Shown: piece after piece, positions 1-9,601 of the stretch
Layout of the letters: each line of letters opens with the position of its first letter
Numbering within the stretch: position 1 is the first letter of the stretch
DNA from: Symsagittifera roscoffensis
Taxonomy: Eukaryota > Xenacoelomorpha > Acoela > Convolutidae
Reading direction: 5' to 3'
Length of the DNA stretch: 21,920 bases
Assembly: GCF_963678635.1 (NCBI RefSeq)
Contig: NW_026970690.1
Span: 1-21,920, forward strand
Notes under the pieces: generated by a model
Database searches by the model: none
Seen by the model: the letters and a program-made list of their open reading frames with translations, nothing else
Told to the model about the DNA's origin: nothing
Made by a program: the position numbers and the translations under genes

Positions 1-12
1 CCACCGGCTTGA

Positions 13-558
13 TTACTCGATGTGTGGAAACAAATCTTCATAAAATGGTACAAAAAAGACGATGTTATGCATCCTCACGCAAAGTTTGCCATTCAGCTCT
101 TTGAGGACAATTTAACCAGACGGTGGCCACCAAGCCATTTTCGCATTTCACCACTGTTTCGATAGGGGGAACAGACAAAGCTGCAAAGTGAAGGCAGTTT
201 CTCTTTCTGGAATCTGTGCTTGACTGTCATCGCTGGCAAGGAAGAAATGAAGGAGGCTAGCATAGAAACTGTAGATCTTTTTGGATTCTGGAAAAATGAA
301 TTTGTTGTTTGCCGCAAAGAAAATACAGATATGTACGTTAAGTCTGCAAATATGCTGCCAGCCATCTATCCTAGTCTCGTCTCAAAATTTTCTGGGAAAA
401 CCCTTGGGTGCATCACCATCAAAGATGCCAGTGAAATTTTAAGAAAGAGCTTGAATGAATGCACGGAACTACTGAGAGCATGAGGCGATTTAAACGCTTC
501 AGAATACGAAAAGTGGGCTGAAATCAACTATCAAATTTTGGTGTTTATCTTACGGTAA
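13..558 (+). pseudogene. Coding-like frame of unknown function, broken by stops
   Basis: I do not recognise this protein. One plus-strand frame stays readable for about 180 codons, from the TGA at 10-12 to the TAA at 556-558, interrupted only by TAG at 163-165 and TGA at 481-483. It contains stretches such as KWYKKDDVMHPHAKFAIQLF, VDLFGFWKNEFVVCRKE and GDLNASEYEKWAEINYQ, rich in charged and aromatic residues and without low-complexity runs, which is why I read it as former coding sequence. No ATG start is convincing; the frame runs to the left edge, so the gene may begin outside the window. A 90-codon open frame on the opposite strand (93-365, with an ATG) is the competing interpretation. A single frame with only nonsense changes suggests a decayed exon or unspliced exons. 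The function is unknown. Confidence 0.35.
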
Positions 559-905
559 AAAGGATTGAATCCCTACAAACTAAAATTAGTCATAATGCCA
601 CAGTTTGTGGTGAGCAATTTTATACGAAGTCTATCGGAACATTTAAGCAAAAATTTCAAAAATCCAACCACCATGCGAACAAGGATTTCCAAAGAAGGAC
701 AATGCGAGGCGGAGGAAGTCTGCATAACCAGGAACCATTTTTCCTCAAATTGTTTTTTTTCACTCTGCAAATTCATCAAATCTAGCAACTGCACGGGTAC
801 TTTTCGAAACAATACAGGAGACATTGGGAGGAACCAATCCCCTTGCATTTACAAACATGTCAAAAAATCTGAAATTTCCTAAAGTTAACGTTGGTAAAAA
901 GCGTC
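559..905 (+). other. Ambiguous coding-like stretch between two plus-strand fragments
   Basis: Two plus-strand frames are open here and I cannot choose between them. The frame of the preceding fragment continues to a TAA near 880. A second frame, from about 560 to a TAG near 783, reads KRIESLQTKISHNATVCGEQ and is rich in Gln, Lys and His; it would join the preceding fragment by a one-base shift near 550. A minus-strand frame at 573-848 is also open. Nothing matches a family that I know. Confidence 0.2.
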
Positions 906-1042
906 CATCTAGTCTACTGTTTTTTGGTTTGCAATTTTTTGTGTTGGGTACCTTCGGATGTACAGCGGCAGCAGTGGCGGAAAAGAAACAAAACCGAATC
1001 TAGCACCAAAAGCTACGGAGAAAAAATGGATCCTTGAATTAG

Positions 1043-1285
1043 GAGGTCCTAACCAAAGATAATGCTCAAACGATTCTTCGGGGACATTCCAAGACACCTA
1101 ACTGCTATGCTCTGCTAGAAGATGATAAAATTTTGGTCAAAGGAACGATGAATACAGTGGAACGGTTGCAAAACCGAGTAGCTAAAAACGAGTCAACAAC
1201 TGTTTTGGAATCTAGTGATACTGGGCAAAAACCAAACGAAAGAGCTGACAAAAAAACTGTCACCTGCAGCCATCCTGTGCCGTAA
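1043..1285 (+). pseudogene. Eighty-codon plus-strand fragment of unknown function
   Basis: An open stretch of 80 codons lies between TAG 1040-1042 and TAA 1283-1285 and has protein-like composition, for example RGHSKTPNCYALLEDDKILV followed by a Thr/Glu/Lys-rich tail. There is no upstream ATG in frame that looks like a start, so it would be an internal or terminal exon. It lies on the same strand as the fragments at 13-558 and may be the same decayed gene. It ends about 100 bases before the left edge of the large tandem repeat. I do not recognise the family. Confidence 0.3.
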
Positions 1286-1677
1286 ATTTTCAGGGAGTGT
1301 TTTCAAGTTTTTGAAGCTATACTACATAGTTGTCTCTCTGTACTGTGATTCAAATATTGATCCGACATCTTACCAACTACATCCGAGGAGTAAATTTTTT
1401 AACTATTTACGTCATGACAATCGACCACTTTTTATAAAGCAATTTCATACTGGCGGCGAGGGTAAGGAAACGTAGAGCTGAAAAATTGCTGCAGATTTGA
1501 GATAGTGAACCCCAAGAACCTCCTTCAGGTAGCCGAACAAAATCAGCTAACATAGCACGAAGGAGCAGGAGAGCTATGCTCGACGTAATTTGCTGACCTC
1601 ACAGCTGCAAAACAAAACCAGAGATCAATTTCAACGGGTCCAGTGTTAAAGCGACGCTCAAGTAACACACGCTAGTT

Positions 1678-1812
1678 CTATGCCACACATATCCCAGCGG
1701 GGGCAAATAACAACAAACGAGGGACGAAAACACTATTAACCGAAACAAACGGAACAAAAGTTAACCAGGCTATCGCCTTTAATAACAACCATAGGCAACG
1801 TATACGAGCCAT
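1678..1812 (-). pseudogene. Degraded copy-1 version of a short ORF with hydrophobic N-terminus
   Basis: This is the copy-1 counterpart of the ORF at 5230-5484. The first 30 residues (MARIRCLWLLLKAIAWL and onward) are nearly the same, but copy 1 lacks five bases in the region encoding residue 30-35, so the frame shifts and stops after 44 codons. An 11-12 base pyrimidine-rich insertion ending in GCAG near 1610-1625 is another difference from copy 2. Either the ORF was never functional or it is dead in this copy. Confidence 0.3.
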
Positions 1813-1814
1813 AG

Positions 1815-3669
1815 GGCCATGGCTAGTTTTTGGCCATAGTAAACGGTTGCATACATGAATACCATATGGTCACGTCGGTTAGTCTGTAATTAACAAAAGA
1901 GGATCTTGTTAACTATTTACATTCTATTGCAATAGGGATACGGCAAAATGTATTTCTGAGTATCAAATCATTGCTACAAAACCCATTCCTGTTTTTATAT
2001 GGTATACAATCGTTGCATGTACCAAAGGGGGATAATAGTTATCGATAGTTAATCTTTCGTAGATTTTAGTATAAGACTGGTACCATTTTCGGGCGACAAT
2101 GAGTCTGGGTGGCTACCAGATGATACCCTCGGCATAATGCTGGTTAATTCTCATCTCTGGAAAAGGTGAAGGAGACCCGAGTAGCTGTTTTATATGATCT
2201 CACTTAAAATTTAAATACAACCATTTAAATTTCACAAACATTAAGCGGATTCCGTAGATTGTAAGCGAGATATCAGCAAAAACCAGCTTAAACAATGGCT
2301 AGCTAGATGAACGAATGCGAAAAAAAAAACGAACAAGTACTTAAAAACTGTGTAGCGAATCCACGAACCAACCTGAAATCATTATCTAAATAAATTCGGG
2401 GACTTATCTTTTTATAATTTTAAAAATTTCACACATTTGATTGAAACGGCCGTTTTGTTTTCTAAATCCGCAAATTGATAACCGAGCAGCATTGAGCAAT
2501 GAATATAGCTAGAACATTGAACGCGGAAATTAAGAACAAATACTCAACCATTGTCTGTATTCAACGAACAAACCCGAAATCATTACATAACTAAATTCGT
2601 GGATATACCCATTTGGAAATTAAAAAGTTGACTGAAAGCGGCTATTTCGACTTTTAATTTTAGTTTTTTTATAGTGCTAATCAATCATTGATATATCACA
2701 GCAAATTTTCGTAGTCAAGTCAAAAACAGTCACGCCCGCGTTCTGACGCAACCAATTCAAACTGTCAAATCAAACCGTTCGATTGATTAAATTGCTTAAT
2801 TAATTAACAAAATGTCTGGGGATATTCAAAAAAATTCAACAAATTTGTTTATTGGTTTAAATCGGCTAGAGGAAGTTTTATGTATTAAGCTGTTTTTTGT
2901 AAGACCTGTTCCATTTTTATTTGAATGGAATAACAGTGACAACAAATATAGTTTCAAATTGCAAACCATGGCTTATTACGAATCAAATTGAAAACGCCCT
3001 AGAATTTAAATGAGAATTGGTTTGTTGCTGCCATAGATTCAAATTTGAAGCTACTAAAAACTTGAAGCTTAATTCATTCAGGATAGTTTTACCTTAAAAT
3101 TTTTTTGAGTGAAGCTAAAACTAAAAAACCACAGTATTAACAAAATTAAAATAAACATTTTAAGAAATCAGTTATTTTGGAATAGGGTTTAACGTCAACT
3201 TATCATAGAGATCAAACATCAAAAAATAGCCTATGCCGAAATGTAATGCCAACTTGCACATTTGATCTCTATAGAAGTGGACATTTAATGTCGTGGTAGA
3301 TTGTGGTTGAGATTATGGCTTACGTTTATTCCAACAATTTCCACATTCCAATTCTACAGATCCATTTTTTTTAGCTAACACGGTGGAAAGAAAACTAGAT
3401 CAGTTTTTTCATAATCACGGATGCTGAACAAACTTACCCTTTAGCTGAAATGAGTGTTTTAGTAGTCATAGTGGCTACACTTATAATGAGGTAAAACTCC
3501 TAATTGTCGAAATTTACAATACTTCTGCCTTGTCTTGAAAAAAAAACTTTAAATTGAAGCAAAAAACAAAAAAAAAACGTTTTTAAGATTGCAAATCTGA
3601 ATTTCCTCTGAACATAAGTAAGAAAAGATCTATATAAAATCATGAACACATATAAAAACTTATATAATT
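1815..3669. other. Non-coding part of repeat copy 1
   Basis: About 1.85 kb with no open frame above background and a high AT content. It contains the TTAA-bounded palindromic element at 3189-3288 and otherwise only short A/T runs. The same stretch in copy 2 (5485-7379) is about as similar to it as the coding-like parts are, so there is no sign of stronger constraint on either kind of sequence. Confidence 0.6.
3189..3288. mobile_element. 100-bp TTAA-bounded palindromic element (MITE-like), copy 1
   Basis: The element starts and ends in TTAA. Imperfect terminal inverted repeats of about 28 bp follow, and the inner 12 bp (ATAGAGATCAAA at 3205-3216 against TTTGATCTCTAT at 3261-3272) are a perfect match in inverted orientation, with a 44-base spacer. 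TTAA ends are the target-site signature of piggyBac-type elements, so a piggyBac-like MITE is possible, but I see no other copy outside the tandem repeat to prove mobility. Confidence 0.45.
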
Positions 3670-4102
3670 CTAAATTGAAAACTGATTTAACATTCCTGAA
3701 ATGAGTTTAAAGTTCTGTAGAAAACCCAATATCCTTTTAATAGTTTTCTCAAAACAACGCTTGAGCAACTTTGTTTCCATAGTCAAAGTGCAGTTGCCCG
3801 TAAGGTACAATATCTTTTCTGGCTTTTAGGATGACTATTCTTTCAACTATGCTGGAAAGTATAATTTCTACTATAACCAAATTGTCCTCGTTTTCCTGAT
3901 GGGTGGCGTGGATCGCTAAACGACCCAAGCAAACGTTCCATTCATCTAACGGCCAATCCTCGTTTTAAGCGTCAATCAATCTCCTAGGAGGGCCCGCAAT
4001 TTGCAACACGTTTTCACTTAAAACTCATAGTTGGAGGCAGTACTGGCCGGCATTGATGTTGATGACTACTTTGCCGTGGTAATCCACCAACAGGTCATTT
4101 TT
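3670..4102 (-). pseudogene. Broken 3' coding block of unrecognised gene, copy 1
   Basis: This is the copy-1 counterpart of 7380-7810. Reading from 4102 it gives DLLVDYHGKVVININ and then VLQIAGPPRRLID, EDWPLDEWNVCLGRLAIHA and IVERIVILKARKDIVPY. It is interrupted by TGA where copy 2 has Gly (GGA), by a TAA after LIDA that both copies share, and by a one-base insertion near its end that shifts the last 40 codons. Copy 1 keeps the frame at a site (CATCAGG) where copy 2 has lost one base, so the two copies are broken at different places. The family is not recognised. Confidence 0.4.
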
Positions 4103-4240
4103 CTTGAATTATTGAAAAGCAATCAAACCTAGTAAAAGAGAAAGACAAATTACCGATTAAAACCGAAATTTTATTAAAAAATTTTTTTTCCGAGTCATTA
4201 AAATTATAAAGTACCTCTACCACATACAAGTCGTTTCACG

Positions 4241-5009
4241 TCACATATTCCGTGCCAGCTCTGGGTTAATGCACGACTCTTGAACCTCATATGGAAAGCT
4301 CTCAATGTCGTTGGCGGTATATTTTGAGCGTATGGTGTTCTCACGCGGCTGAAACTTTCTCTTTGGTCCATCAAGGAGGAGCTTCAACACATTGTCAACC
4401 ACCTTATTCAGGTCATGGGTTGCCCACTTCAGCTTTGCGTGAAAACTCGTAACTTACTTGAAAGCTCATGGGAAGTCGTCACCTGCTGAACGAAGATCTG
4501 TGCGCGCTGCACCTGGCGAACGTAGCATTGAGAAATTTGTCGGGATCGCACTGCCAGCAGAACCTCTTCATAGGTGTATCCGTCCAGTTTCAGCTGAAAT
4601 TCTGAAGCTTGAGTCTTCAGCTTGTCCAAATCGAACGTAGGGTTGGTAGACAAAGGCATAAGCCTCGCAACCTCACGTGCGAAAGCGAGCTTCGGCTGTT
4701 CCAGATTTATGATGCTAATCTATAAAAAAGGAAAAGAACTATGTGATTCCACGTCGGTTTCATCTTTGGTTAATAAGTCCTTTCGAAAGAAATAAAAGCT
4801 CTATATCGATTAATCTACCTGGCATTTGAACTGATCAACTAGTGGAGCAACCCGGAACACCGCTTTCTCAACTGAATTGACGAAAAACAATTGAGTCGTC
4901 TTAAGGTTTTGGTGTCCCGAAAAACCTACTGAACAACATAAATCATATTGCTCCTCTTAAAATGGGTGCTGGCCTCCGTATAGTACAACTTCATGCACAG
5001 TTCTAGCCA
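4241..5009 (-). pseudogene. Three 3' exons of unrecognised gene, copy 1
   Basis: These exons match 7947-8716 base for base in layout: exon 5009-4819, a 99-base intron 4818-4720 (GTAGAT...TATAG), exon 4719-4483, a 50-base intron 4482-4433 (GTGACG...AAAG), and an exon from 4432 to TGA 4241-4243. In the middle exon the protein reads MPLSTNPTFDLDKLKTQASE, helical in character. The first exon has a TAA where copy 2 has Lys, so this copy is probably dead. Upstream of 5009 lies not the original 5' exon but the left edge of repeat copy 2, so the gene was also cut off by the duplication. Four of the roughly 17 codon differences from copy 2 in the middle exon are synonymous, and several others are Asp/Glu or Ile/Val changes, which supports minus-strand coding. 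Confidence 0.5.
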
Positions 5010-5229
5010 CTATAAATTTGAGTCAAAATTTTTAACTATTTACGTCATGACAACCAACCACTTTTGACAGAGCAGTGTCAAACTGGCGGCGAAGGTAAGG
5101 TTTCTGCAATCGTGGGTCTAGGGAAACGTAGAGCTGAAAAATTGCTGCAGATTCGAGATACTGAACCCCATGAACCTCCTTTGTCTAGCCGAACAAAGTC
5201 AGCTCACATAGCACGAAGGAGCAGGAGAG

Positions 5230-5484
5230 CTATGCTCCCTTGAAAGAAGTAATTATCTCGACGTAGGATGCTGACCTCACAGCACCAGAGATCAATTTCA
5301 ACGGTTCCAGTGTTAAAGCGACGCTCAAGTAACTCACGCTAGTTCTATGCCACACATATCCCGTCGGGGGCCAATAACAACGGACGAGAGACGAGACGAA
5401 AACACTATTAACCGAAACAAACGTAACAAGAGTTAACCAGGCTATCGCCAACAACAACAACCATAGGCAACGTATACGAGCCAT
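5230..5484 (-). CDS. Possible small protein with hydrophobic N-terminus
   Basis: An 84-codon ORF starts with ATG and begins MARIRCLWLLLLAIAWL, a positively charged start followed by a hydrophobic run of about 15-20 residues that looks like a signal peptide or membrane anchor. The frame stays readable past its TAG (SFKGA-stop) to about 5030, with two TAG interruptions, giving GVQYLESAAIFQLYVSLDPR. Copy 1 has Tyr at one of these TAG sites, and a TAG where copy 2 has Glu. The plus strand of the same stretch is also open in places (an Arg-rich frame at about 5127-5240), so coding strand is uncertain. The function is unknown. Confidence 0.3.
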   Translation of the reverse strand: MARIRCLWLLLLAIAWLTLVTFVSVNSVFVSSLVRCYWPPTGYVWHRTSVSYLSVALTLEPLKLISGAVRSASYVEIITSFKGA

Positions 5485-7379
5485 AGGGCCATGGCTAGTT
5501 TTTGGCCATAGAAAATGGTTACATAGATGAATACCATATAGTCACGTCGGTTAGTCTGTAATTAACAAAAGAGGATCTTGTTAACTATTTACCTTCTATT
5601 GCAACAGGGATACGGCAAAATGTATTTCTGAATATCAAATCCTTGCTAAAAAACACATTCCTGTTTTTATATGGGTATAGAATCGTTGCATATACCAGAG
5701 GGGAATAATAGTTATCAATAGTTAATCTTTCGTGGATTTTAATATCATACTGGTACCATTTTCGGGCGACAATGAGTCTGGGTGGCTCCCAGATGATACC
5801 CTCGGCATAATGCTGGTTAATTCTCATCACTGAAAAAGGTATGAAAGACCCGAGTAGCTGTTTTATATGATCTCATTTATTTACAAATTTTTGTATTAGA
5901 GCGCGGCAACTTATTTTTAATGATTTCACAAACATTAAGCGGATTCCGTAGATTGTAAGTGAGATATCAGCAAAATCCAGCTTGAACAATGGCTAGCTAG
6001 ATGAACGAATGCGAAAAATACGAACAAGTACTTAAAAATTGTGTATGGAATCTACGAACCAATCTGAAATCATTACTTAAATAAATTCGTGTACTTATCG
6101 TTTTATAGTTTAAAAAGTTCAAACATTTGGTTGAAACGGCCATTTTGTTTTCTAAACCTGCAATTTGATAACCGAGCAGCATTGAGCATTGAATATAGCT
6201 AGAACATTGAACGCGGAAATTAAGAACAAATACTTAGCCATTGTCTGTATTCCACGAACAAACCCGAAATCATTAATTAACTAAATTCATGGATATACTC
6301 ATTTGAAAATTAAAAAGTTGATTGAAAGCGGCTATTTCGACTTTTAATTTTAGTTTTCTTATAGTGCTAATCAATCATTGATATATCACAGCAAAAATTT
6401 GCAGTCGTGTCAAAAACAGTCACGCCCGCGTACTGACGCAACAAACTCAAACTGTCAAACCAAACCCTTCGATTAGTTAAATTGCATGATCAATTAACAA
6501 AATGTCTGGGAATATTAAAAAAATCAACAAATTTGTTGATTGGTTTAAATCTGCTAAAGGAAGTTTTATGTATTAAGATGTTTTTGTAAGAAATGTTCCC
6601 ATTTTTATTAGGATAGAATAACAGTGACAACAAATATAGTTTTATATTTCAAATCATGGCATATTACAAATCAAATTGAAAACGCCCTCGAATGTAAATG
6701 CGAATTCGTTTGTTGCAGCCATAGATTCAAATTTGAAGCTACTAAATTTTGAAGCCTAATTCATTCAGGAAAGTTTTACCCTAACCTTTTTTGAGTGACA
6801 CTGAACTAAAAAACCACAGTATTAAAAAAATTAATATAAACATTTAAAAAATCAGTGATTTTAGAATAAGGTTTAACGTTAACTTATCATAGAGATCAAA
6901 CGTCAAAAAACAGCCTATGCCGAAATTTAATGTCAAATTGCACCTTTGATCCCTATGCAAGTGGACATTTAACTTCGTGGTAGATTGTGGTTGAGATTAT
7001 GGCTTAAGTTTATCTCAACATTTTCCCACATTCCAATTCTACAGATCCATTTTCTTTTAGCTAACACGGTCGAAAGAAAACTAGATCAGTTTTTTCTTAG
7101 TCACGGTTGCTGAACAAACATACGCTTTAGATGATTTATTATGAGCTTTTTTCAAAGTTGAAATGAGTGTTTTAGTAGTCTTTGTGGCTACACTTATAAT
7201 GAGGTAAATCTCCTAATTGTCTAAATTTACAATCTTTCTGCCTTGTCTTGAAAAAAACTTTAATTTGAAGCAAAAAACAAAAAAAAACGTTTTTGAGATT
7301 GAAAACCTGAATTTACTCTGAACACAAATTAGAAAAGATCTATATTAAATCATGAACACAAATGTAAACACAAATAATT
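5485..7379. other. Non-coding part of repeat copy 2
   Basis: This is the counterpart of 1815-3669. Short open frames at 5585-5830 and 5997-6182 (minus) are not preserved in copy 1 and have no protein character, so I treat them as chance. The stretch contains the second copy of the TTAA-bounded element. Confidence 0.6.
6873..6972. mobile_element. 100-bp TTAA-bounded palindromic element (MITE-like), copy 2
   Basis: This is the copy inside repeat copy 2. Both TTAA ends are intact (6873-6876 and 6969-6972), and the length is again 100 bp. The inner inverted repeat has acquired mismatches (TTTGATCCCTAT on the right arm). It therefore predates the 3.65-kb duplication. Confidence 0.45.
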
Positions 7380-7810
7380 CTAAATTGAAAACTGATTGAA
7401 CATTCCCGAAACGAGTTTAAAGTTCTGTAGAAAACCCGATATCCATTTAATAGTTTTCTCAAAAAAACGCTTGAGCAACTTGTCTCCATAGTCGGAGCGC
7501 AGTTGCTCGTAAGGTACAATATCTCTTCTGGCTTTTAGGATGACTATTCTTTCAACTATGCTGGAAAGTATAAATTCTACTTTAACCAAATTGTCTTCGT
7601 TTTCTGATGGGTAGCGTGGATCGCTAAACGACCCAAGCAAGCGTTCCAATCATGTAACGGCCAGTCCTCAATTTAAGCGTCAATCAATCTCCGAGGAGGG
7701 CCCGCAATTTGCAACACTTTTTCACTTAGAACTCCTAGTTGGAGGCAGTACTGGCCGGCATTGATGTTGCTGACTACTTTGCCGTGGTAATCCACCAACA
7801 GGTCATTTTT
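7380..7810 (-). pseudogene. 3' coding block of unrecognised gene, copy 2
   Basis: This reads from a candidate acceptor (ATTCAAG, + strand 7811-7817) as DLLVDYHGKVVSNINAGQYC, then VLQIAGPPRRLIDA and a TAA at 7673-7675 shared with copy 1. After the TAA the same frame continues (EDWPLHDWNACLGRLAIHA) until a missing base at about 7606-7610. A shifted frame then stays open for more than 70 codons (IVERIVILKARRDIVPYEQL, DYGDKLLKRFFEKTIKW) to a TAG at 7380-7382. Combining both copies gives a consistent ancestral protein block of about 145 residues, basic and helical towards the end. The TAA could also lie in a small intron ending at GTCGTTTAG. I do not recognise the family; a DNA-binding role would be a guess. 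Confidence 0.45.
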
Positions 7811-7946
7811 CTTGAATTATTGAAAAGCAATCAAACCTAGTAGAAAAGAAAGACAAATTACTGATCAAAAATGAAATTTTATTAAGATATTTTTACCGAG
7901 TCATTAAAATTATAAAGTACCTCTTCCACATACAAGAAGTTTCACA

Positions 7947-8716
7947 TCACATATTCCGTTCCAGAACTGGGTTAATGCACGACGCTTGAACCTCATAAGG
8001 AAAGCTCTCAATGTCGTTGGCGGTTTGTTTTATGCGTATGGTGTTCTCAAGCGGCTGAAATTTTATCTTTGGTCCATCAATGAGCAGCTTCAACACATTG
8101 TCAACCACCTTCTTCAGGTCATGGGTTGCCCACTTCAGCTTTGCGTGAAAATTCCTAACTTACTTGAAAGCTCATGGGAAGTCGTCACCTGGTGAACGAA
8201 GATCTGTGCGCGCTGCACCTGGTGAACGTAACGTTGAAAAACTTGTCGAGATCGCACTGCCAGCAGAACCTCTTCGATGGTGTATCCCTCCAGTTTCTGG
8301 TGAAACTCTGAAGCTTCAGTCTTCAACTTCTCTAAATCGAACATAGTGTTGGTAGACAAAGGCATAAGCCTCGCAACCTTACGTGCGAAAGAGAACTTCG
8401 ACTGTTCCAGATTTCTGATGCTAATCTATAAAAAGGGAAAAAAACTATGTGATTCCACGTCGGTTTCAATTTTGATTAATATAACCCTTCGAAAGAAATA
8501 AAAGCTCTATATTGATTACTCTACCTGGCGTTTGAACTGATCAACTAGTGGAGCCACCCGGAACACCGCGTTCTCAGATGAATTGACGAAAAAAAAAATG
8601 AATCGTCACAAGGTTTTGGTTTCCCGAAAAGCCTACTGAACAACATAAATCAAATTGCTCCTCTTTAAATGGGTGCTGGCCTCCGTATAGTACAACTTCT
8701 TGCTCAGTTCTAGCCA
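7947..8716 (-). pseudogene. Three 3' exons of unrecognised gene, copy 2 (better preserved)
   Basis: Exon 8716-8525 begins after TTTTACAG. In one frame it reads VVLYGGQHPFKEEQFDLCC and ends NAVFRVAPLVDQFKRQ. A 99-base intron (8524-8426) joins in phase 0 to ISIRNLEQSKFSFARKVARL and MPLSTNTMFDLEKLKTEASE. A 50-base intron (8188-8139) then joins in phase 0 to LKWATHDLKKVVDNVLKLL and IESFPYEVQASCINPVLE, ending at TGA 7947-7949. Intron borders are the same as in copy 1. The donor at 8794 (CCT/GTAAGTATC) and the acceptor at 8717-8720 define a 78-base intron linking this block to exons in the 1.165-kb repeat. A second frame of the first exon (WLELSKKLYYTEASTHLKR) is also open, so its frame is unsettled. 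Lacking a recognised domain, I give no function. Confidence 0.5.
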
Positions 8717-8794
8717 CTGTAAAATTGAGTCATCAAATAGAGTCATCAGTGTTTTTTCATCAAATCAGTGTTTTAGATTAAAGAAGATACTTAC
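8717..8794 (-). other. 78-base intron bridging the two repeat systems
   Basis: On the minus strand the sequence reads CCT/GTAAGTATC at the left border and TTTTACAG/TGG at the right border, with a pyrimidine-rich tail. The donor lies in unique sequence (8732-8834) and the acceptor at the right edge of repeat copy 2. It is the best single piece of evidence that the 5' exons at 8795 and above and the 3' exons in copy 2 belonged to one gene. Confidence 0.5.
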
Positions 8795-9601
8795 AGGCTG
8801 CTGGTTCTATGCTCAGCTCCACGGTATCGTCTTCGTTTTTTCCTCTATCGTGACAAACGCCTAGACGACAGCATGTAAGGTGGTGTTGTTGATCATTTTC
8901 TCGAGCATCCCTGTGCACGTGAGCCGAAAATTGGCAATGGCCCTGAACAAGGTCGATTGTTCTTTGTGTGCCAAGGTTCCGTTTCTTTTATCGGCGCAGT
9001 CATTCGACTTCTTGACGATCTGTAAAAGGATTTATTTGAGAGTCTCGTTTAATATCAAGTTTTCGGCTCAGGAGGTTTTTCATGCTGCTGATAATGAAAA
9101 TGATTTACTTTCCAATTTTGGTTTACCAAAACCTTTTATGCTTGTACAATGTGTTTGCTTTTGAAATTATTTCTTCAATTTTCAGTTTCGCTTACATTAT
9201 CTGGCTCTGTGCTGTCCCTTTAGCGGCTTCTGTGATCTCGTGGTTTTTGGGGATCATCGGCTCGTGTTTCACGGGGGTGTAGGTTCGCCACTCATGGTCA
9301 TGCGGTTGTCTTTCAATTCCTCGATAGTGGGGAAACGCCGATGGCTATGGAGAATTCGGATACGGTGATGCCAACATATAGGAGTCCAGGAAGGTTTGGT
9401 ATGGCTGGTACTGCTGAAGCTGGCACTGATCTACCATCGATATCGCGGGGGTGCTCGCAAAAGGATTTCCGGTGTCGGAGGAGCAATTGAGCTCTTCTCT
9501 GGCGCTGCGAGGGGTGACGCAGGCTCAGAGATGTTAGAAGACACTGTAAACTGTGATGGAGAACTGGAAGGTACTGAACATGAGCTTTCGGCATTCGACA
9601 T
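8795..9601 (-). pseudogene. 5' exons of the same unrecognised gene (repeat copy A)
   Basis: The first exon starts at ATG 9599-9601 and encodes 56 residues rich in Ser, Pro and Ala (MSNAESSCSVPSSSPSQF, later APPTPEILLRAPPRYRW), a typical disordered N-terminus. A second block, 9344-9196, reads PHYRGIERQPHDHEWRTYTP. Compared with copy B it shows synonymous changes (AGA/AGG, ACC/ACT), and a donor GTAAGC follows. A third block, 9019-8795, follows the acceptor CCTTTTACAG and has two open frames (KKSNDCADKRNGTLAHKEQ to a TAG at 8861-8863; or one reaching the donor at 8794 in phase with the next exon). A TAG at 9345-9347 separates blocks one and two and may be part of a 3' splice site (CTCCATAG). I do not recognise the protein. 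Confidence 0.4.

Larger units (their letters stand above)
1393..5027. repeat. 3.65-kb direct tandem repeat, copy 1
   Basis: The sequence from TTTTTAACTATTTACGTCA at about 1394 recurs at about 5027, and the two copies stay collinear over their whole length, with roughly nine in ten bases matching by eye plus small indels. The offset grows from 3633 at the left to 3707 at the right because copy 2 has extra bases (for instance about 34 near 7127). Near the edges the copies share the short string GAGT, a possible microhomology at the breakpoint. Copy 1 carries more nonsense changes in the minus-strand gene than copy 2. Confidence 0.95.
5028..8731. repeat. 3.65-kb direct tandem repeat, copy 2
   Basis: This is the second copy, directly abutting copy 1. 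It ends in ATTGAGTCA at about 8731, after which the sequence is unique until the next repeat at 8835. Its minus-strand 3' exons join by a plausible splice to exons at 8795 and above, so copy 2 keeps the original genomic context on its right side, while copy 1 keeps the original context on its left. Confidence 0.95.

Noticed and set aside
4458-4640. Plus-strand 60-codon ORF preserved in both large repeats (also 8164-8346)
   Set aside because: It begins with TTG, not ATG, lies exactly opposite the better-supported minus-strand exon, and is preserved simply because the copies are similar.
5026-5060. hAT transposase signature in SLDPRLQKPYL near the 5028 junction
   Set aside because: LDPR recalls the LDPR.K block of hAT transposases, but no other hAT motif is near and the opposite strand is equally open.
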